Position numbers and translations under genes: made by a program. From assembly GCF_022884085.1 (NCBI RefSeq), contig NZ_JAGGCS010000008.1:62001-126000 (forward strand): DNA of 64,000 bases. Reading direction: 5' to 3'. The first letter of the stretch is position 1, and each line of letters starts with the position of its first letter. Of the stretch, positions 10,489 through 19,791 are shown piece by piece. The notes beneath the pieces are model-generated. The model did not search any database. It was given only the letters and a program-made list of their open reading frames with translations, and was not told where the DNA came from. The stretch comes from Paenirhizobium cremeum (GTDB taxonomy: Bacteria; Pseudomonadota; Alphaproteobacteria; Rhizobiales; Rhizobiaceae).

Positions 10489-11568
10489 CTACTCCCTCGT
10501 CGTGATATCGCTCAAGGCAATACCGCGCGGCGGCGCGGTTGAGGCGCGGGGCACGAGATGGCATGCAAGCTCCACGCGCCGTGGCGGCGCCGGGATACCG
10601 GAGAGCGTGTCGCGCAGCAGGTCGAGCGCGACCGAGCCGATCTCGCGCATGGGAATATGCATCGTCGTAAGTGGCGGATTGAGGAACGCCGCCTGCGGCA
10701 GGTCGTCCATGCCCATCACCGAGACATCTCCCGGCACCGAAAAACCCTTCTGCTGGATGCCGAGCATGGCGCCCACTGCAAGACTGTCGCCGGCGGCCAG
10801 AACCGCGGTGAAATCCAGTCCCCGCTCGGCGATACGCTGCATGATCGCCTGCGTCGCCAGTTCCGGCAGCCAGTCCTCGACGGTCATGAGCAGGTCATCC
10901 GAAACGGGCAATCCCTTCGCCAGAAGCCCGTCGCGCCAGCCCTCGTAACGCCGCTCGATGGTCCGGCGCCCCGGCCGCATCAGAAACAGGATGCGCTCAT
11001 GTCCGAGTTCGGTCAGATGATCGGTGGCAAGCCGCGCGCTCGAGCGATTGCAGGGCGTTACGCTTGAAAGCCGCATGAAGGGATCGTCGCCGTTGAGCAG
11101 CACGACCGGCTTGTCGAAGCCGCTCGTCGCGGCGAGCATGTCTTCGTCGTCTATGGTGAGAAACAGCAGGCCGGCGACATTGTCGGTCTCCTGGGCCTCG
11201 GCGAGCACCGCCAGTTCCTCGCTCTGGTCCGCGATCGGCCGTGTGACGATTTCGAGGTCGAGAGCCTGAGCCCGTTCCTTCAGCCCTTCCAGCACGTAGT
11301 GGGTGAACTGGTTGCGCACATAGTCGATCATCGCGGCACTGGATGCGGCGACAATGACCTGCTGCCCGGCAACGGCCGTCGGTACGACGTAGTTGGCGTT
11401 CTTGGCCGCCTCCAGCACCCGTTGGCGGATTTCCGGACGGACGCCCTTTTCGCCGGCGAGCGCCCGCGACGCGGTGCTGAGCGACACGCCGCAGGTTTCG
11501 GCAATGTCCTCAAGTCTAACCCGCTTGCTTTTTTTTCCACGTTTGCCCGGCTGCGGTTTTGCAGTCAT
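10489..11568 (-). CDS. LacI-family transcriptional regulator of the pectin-oligomer operon
   Basis: A 359-residue repressor-type protein. The LacI helix-turn-helix is VRLEDIAETCGVSLSTASRA (about residues 17-36) with the hinge-helix region after it, then a periplasmic-binding-protein-like effector domain ending in PLTTMHIPMREIGSVA. I placed the start at 11568 because GGAGGACCCA sits just before that ATG; a longer frame reaches 11751 but has no matching leader. It is divergent from the GH105-kduI operon, and a TTGCGCAA palindrome lies between them. It most likely represses that operon until pectin-derived oligomers appear. Confidence 0.9.
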   Translation of the reverse strand: MTAKPQPGKRGKKSKRVRLEDIAETCGVSLSTASRALAGEKGVRPEIRQRVLEAAKNANYVVPTAVAGQQVIVAASSAAMIDYVRNQFTHYVLEGLKERAQALDLEIVTRPIADQSEELAVLAEAQETDNVAGLLFLTIDDEDMLAATSGFDKPVVLLNGDDPFMRLSSVTPCNRSSARLATDHLTELGHERILFLMRPGRRTIERRYEGWRDGLLAKGLPVSDDLLMTVEDWLPELATQAIMQRIAERGLDFTAVLAAGDSLAVGAMLGIQQKGFSVPGDVSVMGMDDLPQAAFLNPPLTTMHIPMREIGSVALDLLRDTLSGIPAPPRRVELACHLVPRASTAPPRGIALSDITTRE

Positions 11569-11604
11569 TGGGTCCTCCATTGCGACAGAATGAGAAAAAT
11601 TTTC

Positions 11605-11618
11605 ATGTTGCGCAAGAA
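11605..11618. promoter_or_regulatory. Candidate LacI-family operator
   Basis: The perfect palindrome TTGCGCAA (11608-11615), with the central CG typical of LacI-family sites, lies in the 115-base gap between the LacI gene and the GH105 gene. A second AT-rich palindrome, GAAAAATTTTC, is at 11594-11604. Which of the two is bound is not known. Confidence 0.4.
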
Positions 11619-11683
11619 AAATCTTCATGCCTTTAATCGCTCCAACAGACCGACGGAAGAGCGGCATAAAACGGAGGAGCACC

Positions 11684-12784
11684 ATGGGCCCGAACGCCCA
11701 CGACATTCGCATGGGTCTCGATCGTCTTGTCGGCGGCATGACCGGCCTCAAGCATGACGGCCGGTTCGTCGAGCCGAACCTTGACGGAACCGCGGGCGAC
11801 TATATCAGCTTCGACAGTTGGGAATGGCCCCAAGGCGTCGGCCTTTATGGCCTAATCCGGCTCTGGCTGTTCACCGGTCGCGGCGATCTGCGCCAGTTGA
11901 TCGAGGGCTGGTACGAGGCAAGGCTCGCTGCCGGCCTTCCGGAGCTCAATGTCAACACGACAGCGCCGATGCTCGGACTTTCGGTGCTCTGGGCGAAGAC
12001 GGGTGATCCGCGCTGGAAACCGCTTCTCGACGACTGGGCGGACCGTGTGATCGGAGAGATGGGACGCACCTCGGAAGGCGGTTTCGAACACCACGTTTCC
12101 GACAAGGTCAACGACAACGAACTCTGGGACGACACGCTCTACATGGTTGCGCTGTTTCTGGCCTCTTATGGCCAGGCAAGCGGCCGGCGCGAACTCGTCG
12201 ACGAGGCCTCGCGGCAATTTCTCGTGCATGCCCGTTATCTCGCGGACACCCATTCCGGCCTCTGGTTTCACGGTTGGACCTTCGACGGCCGGCATAATTT
12301 CGCAAGGGCCCGCTGGGCGCGCGGTAACGCCTGGATCACTGCTGGCATGCTCGACTTCTTCGACCTCGCCGAGATTGCGGTCCCGGTCAAACAATATCTG
12401 CTTGGCGTGCTCGTCACCCAGGTCGAGGCGCTGCTGCCATTGCAGACCGCATCCGGCGCCTGGCGCACGCTTCTCGACGACACCACGTCCTACGAGGAAA
12501 TATCCGCGACAGCCGGCATCGGCTACGGCCTGCTCAAAGGCTATCGCCTGGGCTACGGCATGCCGGCCTGGCGCGCTGCCGGTCTCCGGGCGCTTGAGGC
12601 GGTGATGCGCAACATCGACGAAAGCGGCACCGTGCTCAACGTCTCCTACGGCACCCGCATGGGCCACGACCTGCAATTCTACAAGGACATTCCCATTCAG
12701 CCGACCGGCTACGGCCAGGCATTGGCAATCCTGTGCCTGTCGGAAGCCTTGCACCATGTTGGCGAGCAAGGACAGGCAGCATGA
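11684..12784 (+). CDS. Unsaturated rhamnogalacturonyl hydrolase (GH105/GH88-type)
   Basis: A 366-residue (alpha/alpha)6-barrel glycoside hydrolase. It removes the unsaturated uronic acid left at the non-reducing end of pectic oligomers by lyases. Family marks are the acidic pair in ELWDDTLYMV, the WARGNAWI motif, and SATAGIGYGLLKG. No signal peptide is seen, so it acts on imported oligomers in the cytoplasm. The ATG at 11684 has ACGGAGGAGC upstream. It is first in the operon and overlaps kduI by ATGA. KduI, the next gene product, processes the released 4-deoxy-5-keto-uronate. GH105 rather than GH88 is favoured by overall similarity to YteR/YesR. Confidence 0.88.
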   Translation: MGPNAHDIRMGLDRLVGGMTGLKHDGRFVEPNLDGTAGDYISFDSWEWPQGVGLYGLIRLWLFTGRGDLRQLIEGWYEARLAAGLPELNVNTTAPMLGLSVLWAKTGDPRWKPLLDDWADRVIGEMGRTSEGGFEHHVSDKVNDNELWDDTLYMVALFLASYGQASGRRELVDEASRQFLVHARYLADTHSGLWFHGWTFDGRHNFARARWARGNAWITAGMLDFFDLAEIAVPVKQYLLGVLVTQVEALLPLQTASGAWRTLLDDTTSYEEISATAGIGYGLLKGYRLGYGMPAWRAAGLRALEAVMRNIDESGTVLNVSYGTRMGHDLQFYKDIPIQPTGYGQALAILCLSEALHHVGEQGQAA

Positions 12785-13617
12785 CGATGAAGGTTCTCTA
12801 CGGGGCGAACCCCGATGACATCAAGGCTTTTGACACGCAGCGCCTGCGCCGCGAGTTCCTGGTAAGCGATCTCTTCATGCAGGACGCAGTGAGCTTCACC
12901 TACACCCATGTCGACCGGCTGATCCTTGGCGGCGCGATGCCGATGACCGGGAGCGTATCCTTCGGGTCGGGCGCCGATATCGGAACGCCCTTTCTGCTTT
13001 CCGCCCGCGAAATGGGTATTGCCAATCTCGGCGGCACCGGCACCGCCACCGTCGACGGAAAGAGCTTCGTGCTTGAAAACCGCGACGTTCTCTATGTCGG
13101 GCGCGGCGCGCAGGAAGTCGTCGTTGCCAGCCATGCCGCCGACAAGCCGGCGCGCTTCTACATGAACTCCGTGCCGGCCGGCGCGGACCTGCCGCACCGG
13201 CTGGTCAAGAAGGCCGAGGCAAAGGCGATTGAACTCGGAGACGCCAAGCGCTCGAACAAGCGCCGTCTCGCCATGTACATCCATCCGGAAGTGATGCCGT
13301 CCTGCCTGCTCTTGATGGGCATTACCGATCTTGCCGAAGGCAGCGCGTGGAACACCATGCCGCCGCATGTGCACGAGCGACGGATGGAGGCTTACTGCTA
13401 TTTCGACATGGCGCCCGAAGACCGGATCGTCCACCTGATGGGCCAGCCGGAAGAGACACGGCACCTGATCGTCGCCGATGGCGATGCGGTGCTTTCGCCC
13501 GCCTGGTCGATCCACATGGGCGCCGGCACCGGACCCTATGCCTTCGTTTGGGGCATGACCGGTGAGAACCAGGAATACAACGACGTCACCCCCGTAGCCT
13601 TGGCTGAACTGAAATGA
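12781..13617 (+). CDS. kduI: 5-keto-4-deoxyuronate isomerase
   Basis: A 278-residue cupin-type isomerase of the same length as E. coli KduI. It converts 5-keto-4-deoxyuronate to 2,5-diketo-3-deoxygluconate. The zinc ligands are in place: H196, H198 and E203 in PPHVHERRMEAY and H245 in SPAWSIHMG, the same numbers as in E. coli. The start is in an ATGA overlap with the GH105 gene, and the stop overlaps the next start in the same way, so all three are coupled. KduD, which catalyses the next step, is at the far end of the operon. Confidence 0.96.
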   Translation: MTMKVLYGANPDDIKAFDTQRLRREFLVSDLFMQDAVSFTYTHVDRLILGGAMPMTGSVSFGSGADIGTPFLLSAREMGIANLGGTGTATVDGKSFVLENRDVLYVGRGAQEVVVASHAADKPARFYMNSVPAGADLPHRLVKKAEAKAIELGDAKRSNKRRLAMYIHPEVMPSCLLLMGITDLAEGSAWNTMPPHVHERRMEAYCYFDMAPEDRIVHLMGQPEETRHLIVADGDAVLSPAWSIHMGAGTGPYAFVWGMTGENQEYNDVTPVALAELK

Positions 13618-16100
13618 CCGATATGACTTTCCATATGAAGAAGAGCCTCGTTGCGGGGCAAGCGATCAGCTACTGGCAACTCGGCACGATTGCCGAGGAG
13701 CGCTTCGATGTGCCCGACCAGCCGATGAAGGGCGAAATGGACCCCTTCTTCTTCCTGACCAAGCACAAGAACTTCATTCCGCACGAATATCCCTGCCGCA
13801 CGATCTTTGCCGAACGGTATCGCGACAAGCGGCCCGAGGTGCGTGGTTCGTTTGAAGCCAGCCGCTGGTGGCTGCCCTTCGGTTCGCCGCGTCTCGATCT
13901 TTCCGGCTTCTGGTTCCGGCCGACGCGGCTTGCCACCTGGGCTCGCACCTCTATCGAGGCCGACACCGCAGGGCCGGCGACGGTCCGCCTCGGCACCTGC
14001 GGCGGTGCGGTGATCTGGCTGAACGGCGCTGAAGTCGGCTGGATGGCGCCCTATAGCCGTAACCTCGAGGCCAAGGCGGAATTCGAACTGCCGCTCAAGG
14101 CCGGTCTCAACGAGATCACGATCTTCTTCGACGACCTTGCCGAACGGGACGCCCGCTATTTCTTCGAACTCGACTATCTCGACGGACCGACCGCGCGCGT
14201 CGCGTTGCCTGTTCCCTGCCAGAGTGCGGCGGCCGCGGATATCGAAACCGCGCTCGACGGCATGCATTTCGATCGCACCGCCTATTTCGAGGGTGATATC
14301 ACACTCAACTTCGCCAAGGCACTGCCGCTAGACGTCAAGGTCAATGTGGCGGTCGAAGGCGACTTCATGTCGACGGAGCGCTTCGACCACGACTTTGTCG
14401 TGAAGGCCGGCGACACGAGGCTGACGGTCGGTCCGTCGGAAGAGACGCCGGCAGATTTCCGCCATTTCCGCATCACGCTCGACGCCGGCGGTTTCGTCGC
14501 CTCGCGCTCGCTCGGTGTCGAAATCTGCCATGCCGGACGCCAGGGCACCCCCCCAGAAACGCTTGCCGGCCGTATTCGCGAAACGCTTGACGAAATCTCC
14601 GGTTTTTCCGAGCGGGATACGGTGCGGGCCTTTGCACGGCTTGCCAGCGGTCGCGGCGGCGCCGACACCGACGCGATGATCGAGGAGATCCTTCCCTCGA
14701 TCGAGGACTGCCACGACTGCGCCGACTTTTCGCTCGTGCCGCTGATCTGGTCGCGCACAGTCTGGGGCCGCGACATCGGCGAGCGGACCCGCGACCGCAT
14801 CGACCAGGCGATCCTGAATTTCCGCTACTGGATGGATGAGCCCGGCAATGACGTGCAGTGGTATTTTTCCGAGAACCACGCGCTGCTGTTCCACACCTCG
14901 GCCTATCTCGCCGGCCATCTTTTCCCCGAGGCGACCTTCCGGCGTTCGGGGCGCAAGGGACGCGAGCAAAGCGCCGTCGGCGCCGAACGGGTTCGCGCCT
15001 GGCTTGATCATTTCGAGGCGTGGGAAATGGCGGAATTCAACTCCGCGCCCTATTTCCCGATCGACCTCAAGGGCCTGACGGCGCTCGCGGCGCTCTCGCC
15101 CGATGCCGATATCGCCGAACGGGCGAATAAGGGCATTGTCCGGCTGTGCGAGATCATCGCCCGCTCCGCCCATCACGGCATGGTCACGGCTGCTCAGGGG
15201 CGCTCCTACGAGCACACGCTCTGCGCCGGTCGTTCGCTCGAGCTTTCGGGTGTGGCCCGCCTGCTCTGGGGCCGGGGCTGGTATGGCCGCCGTGTGCACG
15301 CGCTGCCGCAGCTTGCCGTCTGCCTTCGCGATCATGGCCTCGTCGTGCCGGAAGCGCTTGCCGCGGTTGCCTGCCATGAAAACGAGGACACCCACCAGGA
15401 ATGGCGCTTTGCCCAGGGCGAAAACCGCTTCGCGGCGCTTTACCATTACAAGGGTCGCCACTTCGCCATCGGATCGGCGGCGCATTATCGCTGGAACGAA
15501 TGGGGTTACCAGGAAACGGTGCTGCACCTGAGGCTTGGTGAGCGTCCGGAAGCGGCGATCTGGATTAACCATCCGGGCGAAACCATTCAGTTCGGGTACG
15601 GCCGGCCCTCCTATTGGGGTGGTTGCGGCACCCTCCCACGTGCCCACCAGTATAGGGGGCTGGCCGTACTCGATTTTGTCACCGTTCGCGAGCAGCCGGA
15701 TTTCACCCATGCGTGGTTCCCGGTCGCCGAGTTCGACGAGAGCAGGGTCGAGGGCAGGCTTGCGCTTGCCCGCAGCGGCCGAGGTGCCGTCGCCCTGATC
15801 GGCGGTGGTGAACTGGTGCCGGTCACCGATGGTCCGTCGACGAATGCGGAGTTGCGTCAATCCGGCCACAGGACGCGATGGATCGTGCGGGTCTGCGAAG
15901 CCGAAGAACTCGGCGACGTCAAAGCCAGGTTCGCCGCGCTCGCGGTCGAGGAAACCGCCGATGGCGCCTTCGTCGTCGACGACCCCGAATACGGCCGGGT
16001 CGTCTTTCATGGCGACGGCAGGACGGAAGCCGAGGGGCGCACGCTTATCGCCAGGGATTTCACCGTAATAGGCGAGGTTACAATGTTGCCCGCCGCCTAG
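13614..16100 (+). CDS. Large unassigned protein of the pectin-oligomer operon
   Basis: An 828-residue protein I cannot assign to a named family. No signal peptide is seen, so it is probably cytoplasmic. The first third looks like a beta-sandwich (VIWLNGAEVGW, then LKAGLNEITIFFDD, a pattern seen in jelly-roll domains of large glycosidases). The middle resembles an alpha-helical toroid with aromatic/acidic motifs WYFSENHALLFH (from W416, with E420 and H422) and SYEHTLCAGRSLEL (Y532, E533, H534). The tail is again beta-rich. Its place between kduI and the importer genes, coupled by ATGA, suggests a glycoside hydrolase or polysaccharide lyase acting on imported oligomers. A binding or debranching role is also possible. 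Confidence 0.75.
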   Translation: MTDMTFHMKKSLVAGQAISYWQLGTIAEERFDVPDQPMKGEMDPFFFLTKHKNFIPHEYPCRTIFAERYRDKRPEVRGSFEASRWWLPFGSPRLDLSGFWFRPTRLATWARTSIEADTAGPATVRLGTCGGAVIWLNGAEVGWMAPYSRNLEAKAEFELPLKAGLNEITIFFDDLAERDARYFFELDYLDGPTARVALPVPCQSAAAADIETALDGMHFDRTAYFEGDITLNFAKALPLDVKVNVAVEGDFMSTERFDHDFVVKAGDTRLTVGPSEETPADFRHFRITLDAGGFVASRSLGVEICHAGRQGTPPETLAGRIRETLDEISGFSERDTVRAFARLASGRGGADTDAMIEEILPSIEDCHDCADFSLVPLIWSRTVWGRDIGERTRDRIDQAILNFRYWMDEPGNDVQWYFSENHALLFHTSAYLAGHLFPEATFRRSGRKGREQSAVGAERVRAWLDHFEAWEMAEFNSAPYFPIDLKGLTALAALSPDADIAERANKGIVRLCEIIARSAHHGMVTAAQGRSYEHTLCAGRSLELSGVARLLWGRGWYGRRVHALPQLAVCLRDHGLVVPEALAAVACHENEDTHQEWRFAQGENRFAALYHYKGRHFAIGSAAHYRWNEWGYQETVLHLRLGERPEAAIWINHPGETIQFGYGRPSYWGGCGTLPRAHQYRGLAVLDFVTVREQPDFTHAWFPVAEFDESRVEGRLALARSGRGAVALIGGGELVPVTDGPSTNAELRQSGHRTRWIVRVCEAEELGDVKARFAALAVEETADGAFVVDDPEYGRVVFHGDGRTEAEGRTLIARDFTVIGEVTMLPAA

Positions 16101-16189
16101 CGGGACGAGGAGTTGCGCCGGCCGGGAGAAGCCGGCGCGAAACAGAACGAGCGGGAGGACGCTCGTCAACGGACAAGAGGAGGAAGACA

Positions 16190-17458
16190 ATGACCAAGAC
16201 CAGAACAATGCTCGCGGCTCTTGCCGTCGGGCTGATGACATCGACGGCAGCGATCGCCGGCGACGTGCGCATCATGTGGTATTCCGATGGCGTCGAGGGC
16301 GAGGTGCTGAAGGATCTGCTCGATCGCTTCATGAAGGAAAACCCCGACATCAAGGTGACGCTCGACAACGTTTCCTACAGCGTCGTCCGGGAGCAACTGC
16401 CGGTACAGCTCGAAGCCGGCAACGGGCCGGATATCGCCCGTGTCACCAACCTCAAAGCCCTCAGCCAGCACTGGTTGGACCTGAGGCCGCTGGTCGCCGA
16501 TCCCGCCTATTGGGACGAGAATTTCGGTGGACAGGCCGATTGGATGCGTCCAGATGGCACCAATCAGATTTCCGGCTTCATGACGCAGATCACGATTGCC
16601 GGAGGCTTCGCCAACAAGACGCTGTTCGACCAGGCCGGCGTTCCGATCCCGGGCAAGGACGCGACCTGGGACGATTGGGCGAAGGCTGCAAAGCAGGTCG
16701 CGGAAAGCCAGCAGGTTCCCTTCCCGATGGCTCTTGATCGGTCCGGCCATCGTCTCAGCGGTCCGAACCTTGCCTATGGCGGCAACTATATCGGCGCCGA
16801 CGGCAAGCCGGCACCGCTCGACGAGGGCTCGAAGAATTTCCTCAAAACCTTTGTCGGCTGGGTTGCCGACGGCACGATGAGCAAGGATGTCTGGGTTTCT
16901 GCGGCCGGTTCGACCTATCGCGCCGCCGCCGACGACTTCATCAACGGTCAGCTCGTCTATTATTACTCCGGCTCCTGGCAGGTTCCGAACTTCTCGACGA
17001 AGATTGGCACCAACTTCGACTGGGTTGCGACCGGCAGCCCCTGTGGCCCCGCCAACTGCACCGGCATGACCGGCGGCGCGGGATTGGTTGCAGTCAAATA
17101 CACCAAAAACCCGAAGGACGTCGCCAAGGTGATGGACTACCTCGCGAGCGAGGCCGTGGTGAAGGAGTTCTCCGAGCGCACCCTGTTCCTGCCGGCGCAT
17201 AAGGGAGTCCTTGCCAAGGGGCTCGACTTCAAGACCGACGATGCCCAGGCAAAGGCGGCCCTCAACGCCTTCGTCGAGGCGAGCAAGTCGCTCTCCGAGC
17301 TCGCACGCAAGCTGCCCGGATGGCACTGGTCCGACACCTTCTACGGCGCGCTCGTCACCCGCGTCAGCCAGGCGGCTGCGGGCGAGATGGAGATTGACGA
17401 GGCGTTCAAGCGCATCGACTCCGATATCGCGGCAAAGGTGAAGGATTCCGGGAACTGA
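16190..17458 (+). CDS. ABC sugar transporter periplasmic binding protein
   Basis: A 422-residue family-1 extracellular solute-binding protein with a signal peptide ending near residue 23 (TAAIAG). Typical features are the early IMWYSDGVEGEVLKDLLDRF segment, the hinge EAGNGPDIARVTN, and a C-terminal lobe rich in lysine and aromatic residues. The ATG at 16190 has AAGAGGAGGAAGACA before it. It follows the large unassigned gene and precedes two permease genes and an ATPase gene. I infer it captures unsaturated galacturonan or rhamnogalacturonan oligomers. Two stem-loops follow the gene. Confidence 0.9.
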   Translation: MTKTRTMLAALAVGLMTSTAAIAGDVRIMWYSDGVEGEVLKDLLDRFMKENPDIKVTLDNVSYSVVREQLPVQLEAGNGPDIARVTNLKALSQHWLDLRPLVADPAYWDENFGGQADWMRPDGTNQISGFMTQITIAGGFANKTLFDQAGVPIPGKDATWDDWAKAAKQVAESQQVPFPMALDRSGHRLSGPNLAYGGNYIGADGKPAPLDEGSKNFLKTFVGWVADGTMSKDVWVSAAGSTYRAAADDFINGQLVYYYSGSWQVPNFSTKIGTNFDWVATGSPCGPANCTGMTGGAGLVAVKYTKNPKDVAKVMDYLASEAVVKEFSERTLFLPAHKGVLAKGLDFKTDDAQAKAALNAFVEASKSLSELARKLPGWHWSDTFYGALVTRVSQAAAGEMEIDEAFKRIDSDIAAKVKDSGN

Positions 17459-17479
17459 TCGGCGTTGCCGACACCCGTT

Positions 17480-17508
17480 GCCTGGCGGCGCAGCATATGC
17501 CGTCAGGC
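17480..17508 (+). other. Stem-loop after the sugar-binding-protein gene
   Basis: GCCTGGCGGC (17480-17489) pairs with GCCGTCAGGC (17499-17508) with one wobble pair, 22 bases after the stop codon. A second hairpin, TGCCTGC/GCAGGCA, is at 17608-17625. Both lie in the 245-base gap before the permease genes and could limit read-through or protect the upstream mRNA. Confidence 0.5.
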
Positions 17509-17703
17509 CGGCGTTTCGCACCCGCGACGGCGACGCCCCTTGTTTGAGCAGGCATTGAGTTGCCGGGAGCACTCGATCGGCGCCCCGTCCTCCCGCACAT
17601 CTGCGATTGCCTGCCCTTGCAGGCAGTCGCTCAAGAAATCTGGCGACGATATTTGCTTATAGCTCAGGCCACCACGCACGGCCTGTAGGGTGAGGAGGCT
17701 GCA

Positions 17704-18732
17704 ATGAAGGCAGATGTACCAATACGAAGTGGCCCCGGCCTCGGCGAAGCGGCCATGATGCCCTTTCGCCTCCTGATGGGCGCCATCGATGCGCCGTTGC
17801 GCTGGGTGCAGCGACGGCTTGGCATCGGTGGTATGGCGACCTTCTTCCTGCTGCCGAACATGCTGATCTTCGGCGTTTTCGTGCTGCTGCCGTTTTTCAT
17901 CAACTTTGCCTATTCCATGACAGGGGGCACCGCGCTCTTCCTGTCGGACAGGAGCTTCGTCGGCGGCGAGCAATATGCGCGCCTGTTCGACTGCGTGAAT
18001 TACACCGATCCGAACAGCTGCACCGAGGACACCTTCTGGACCGCCGTCGGCAATACGGCCTGGTTTGTCGTGCTTCAGGTCAGCCTGATGATCCTTTTCT
18101 CGCTGGTGACCGCCCTGATCCTCAACCGCGATCTGATGGCGCGCAGTTTCTGGCGGGCGGTCTTCTTCTTTCCCGTGCTGCTCTCGCCCGTGGTCGTTGG
18201 CCTCATCTGGAAGTGGATTTTGCAGCGCCAGGGCCTGCTCAATTTCGGTCTCTACAGCCTGGGCTTCGAGCCCTATACCTGGCTCAACGATCGCAACTGG
18301 TCCTTTGCCGCGACTGTCGGTGTCTCGATCTGGGCGCATATGGGTTTCTACACGCTGATCCTGCTGGCCGGCCTCCAGGCTATCCCGAAGGATCTCTACG
18401 AGGCGGCTGAAATGGACGGCACCCGCCCGGCGCGCGCCTTCTGGCGGATTACGCTGCCGCTTTTGATGCCCAACCTGCTCGTCGTCGTTGTGCTCGTCCT
18501 GATCCGGGCGGTGCAGATATTCGACGAGGTCTATGTGCTGACCGGAGGCGGACCGGGCACCAGCACGCTCTATCTCACCCAGTATATCTACGAGACGGGC
18601 TTTGCCACGCAGTTGCGCAATCCCGGCCTTGCCGCGGCGGCTTCGATCCTGATGGGCATCGTGCTGGTGATCCTCACCCTGGTCCAGCTTGGCCTCGGCC
18701 GCAAAGGCGAGAAGAAGGGAGCCCGCAAATGA
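17704..18732 (+). CDS. ABC sugar transporter permease (MalF type)
   Basis: A 342-residue inner-membrane protein with a cytoplasmic leader of about 40 residues and six predicted helices. The EAA loop that contacts the ATPase is EAAEMDGTRPARAFWRITLP, starting near residue 233. A periplasmic loop between helices 1 and 2 contains two cysteines (FDCVNYTDPNSCTED) that could pair. The start follows GAGGAGGCTGCA. It overlaps the next permease gene by four bases (ATGA) and should form a heterodimer with it. Confidence 0.92.
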   Translation: MKADVPIRSGPGLGEAAMMPFRLLMGAIDAPLRWVQRRLGIGGMATFFLLPNMLIFGVFVLLPFFINFAYSMTGGTALFLSDRSFVGGEQYARLFDCVNYTDPNSCTEDTFWTAVGNTAWFVVLQVSLMILFSLVTALILNRDLMARSFWRAVFFFPVLLSPVVVGLIWKWILQRQGLLNFGLYSLGFEPYTWLNDRNWSFAATVGVSIWAHMGFYTLILLAGLQAIPKDLYEAAEMDGTRPARAFWRITLPLLMPNLLVVVVLVLIRAVQIFDEVYVLTGGGPGTSTLYLTQYIYETGFATQLRNPGLAAAASILMGIVLVILTLVQLGLGRKGEKKGARK

Positions 18733-19781
18733 ACCGTGTAGTCGAGTTTGTCTTTCGCCGCCGCGGCGGTCGGGGCTGGCACTGGACCGATATCTTCACC
18801 TGGGTCTGGCTGATCGGCGGCCTGTTCGTCATGTTCGGCCCGGCGGTCTGGCTCGTCGGCTCATCGTTCAAGTCGCCGGCCGCCCTTGCCGAATTCCCGC
18901 CGACGATCATGCCCTATGTGACGCAGAAGGCGACCGTAGAAGGCTACGACAAGCCGCTCGACCTTTACGAGGTGACGCTGCCCGACGGCAGCAAGACAGT
19001 GCTCGCCGAGGTACGCCGCATCGGCATCGTCAGCCAGATGGTTGCGCCGGACAAGCCGACCGAGATCGTCAAGGTCAACATCGCCGAGCGGACGCCAGTG
19101 CGCACCATGTCCTTCGCGACGAACAACTACACGGAGCCTTTCACCCATTTCGATTTTGTCCGTTATCTCTGGAACTCGGTCTTCGTCACGGTGACGGCGA
19201 CACTGATTACGCTGGTGGTCAATTCGATGGCCGCCTTCGCGCTCAGCAAATACGAGTTTCGCGGCCGAACCTTCGCCATGCTCCTGATCCTCGCGACCCT
19301 GATGGTGCCCCTGTCGGTGATTATGGTGCCGCTTTACTCGATCGTCTCGGCACTCGGCCTGTTCAACAATCTCTGGGGTGTCATTCTGCCGACGGTGGCC
19401 ACGCCGACGGGGGTCTTCATCCTGCGCCAATACATGCTGACCATCCCCGACGAGCTGATCGATGCGGCACGCATGGACAAGGCCTCGGAATGGCAGATCT
19501 ACTGGCGCATCGTCCTGCCGCTGACCGCGCCGGCGCTTGCCGTGCTTGCGATCTTTTCCATCGTCTGGCGCTGGAACGACTTCCTCTGGCCGTTGATCGT
19601 GCTGTCGCGCAAGGAACTCTACACGCTGCAGGTCGGACTCAGCATCTATTCGGGCGAACTGAACGTCCAGTGGCATTTCATCCTCGCCATGACCGTGGTG
19701 ACGATGATCCCGGTCGTCCTGGTCTTCATTTTCCTGCAACGCTTCATCACCACCGGCATCGCCGGCACCGGACTGAAATAA
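18729..19781 (+). CDS. ABC sugar transporter permease (MalG type) with periplasmic insert
   Basis: A 350-residue partner permease, longer than the usual 270-290. The first helix (about 25-42) is followed by a polar insert of roughly 85-90 residues before helix 2. The insert reads like a small beta-rich periplasmic domain (segments such as [20 protein letters not shown]). The EAA loop is [20 protein letters not shown]. Start and stop arrangements couple it to the upstream permease and, across a 10-base gap, to the ATPase. Similar long MalG homologues exist in rhizobial pectin-oligomer importers, as far as I recall; the insert may contact the binding protein. Confidence 0.9.
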   Translation: MNRVVEFVFRRRGGRGWHWTDIFTWVWLIGGLFVMFGPAVWLVGSSFKSPAALAEFPPTIMPYVTQKATVEGYDKPLDLYEVTLPDGSKTVLAEVRRIGIVSQMVAPDKPTEIVKVNIAERTPVRTMSFATNNYTEPFTHFDFVRYLWNSVFVTVTATLITLVVNSMAAFALSKYEFRGRTFAMLLILATLMVPLSVIMVPLYSIVSALGLFNNLWGVILPTVATPTGVFILRQYMLTIPDELIDAARMDKASEWQIYWRIVLPLTAPALAVLAIFSIVWRWNDFLWPLIVLSRKELYTLQVGLSIYSGELNVQWHFILAMTVVTMIPVVLVFIFLQRFITTGIAGTGLK

Positions 19782-19791
19782 GGGGGGCACC

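Noticed and set aside
9773-10948. 391-codon plus-strand frame read as one gene
   Set aside because: Only the middle third resembles a LacI protein; the rest is non-coding or antisense to the intact LacI gene, so I kept only the remnant.
14328-16241. 637-codon open frame antisense to the 828-residue gene
   Set aside because: The plus-strand gene has ATGA coupling and operon context; the antisense product is arginine-rich without domain features.
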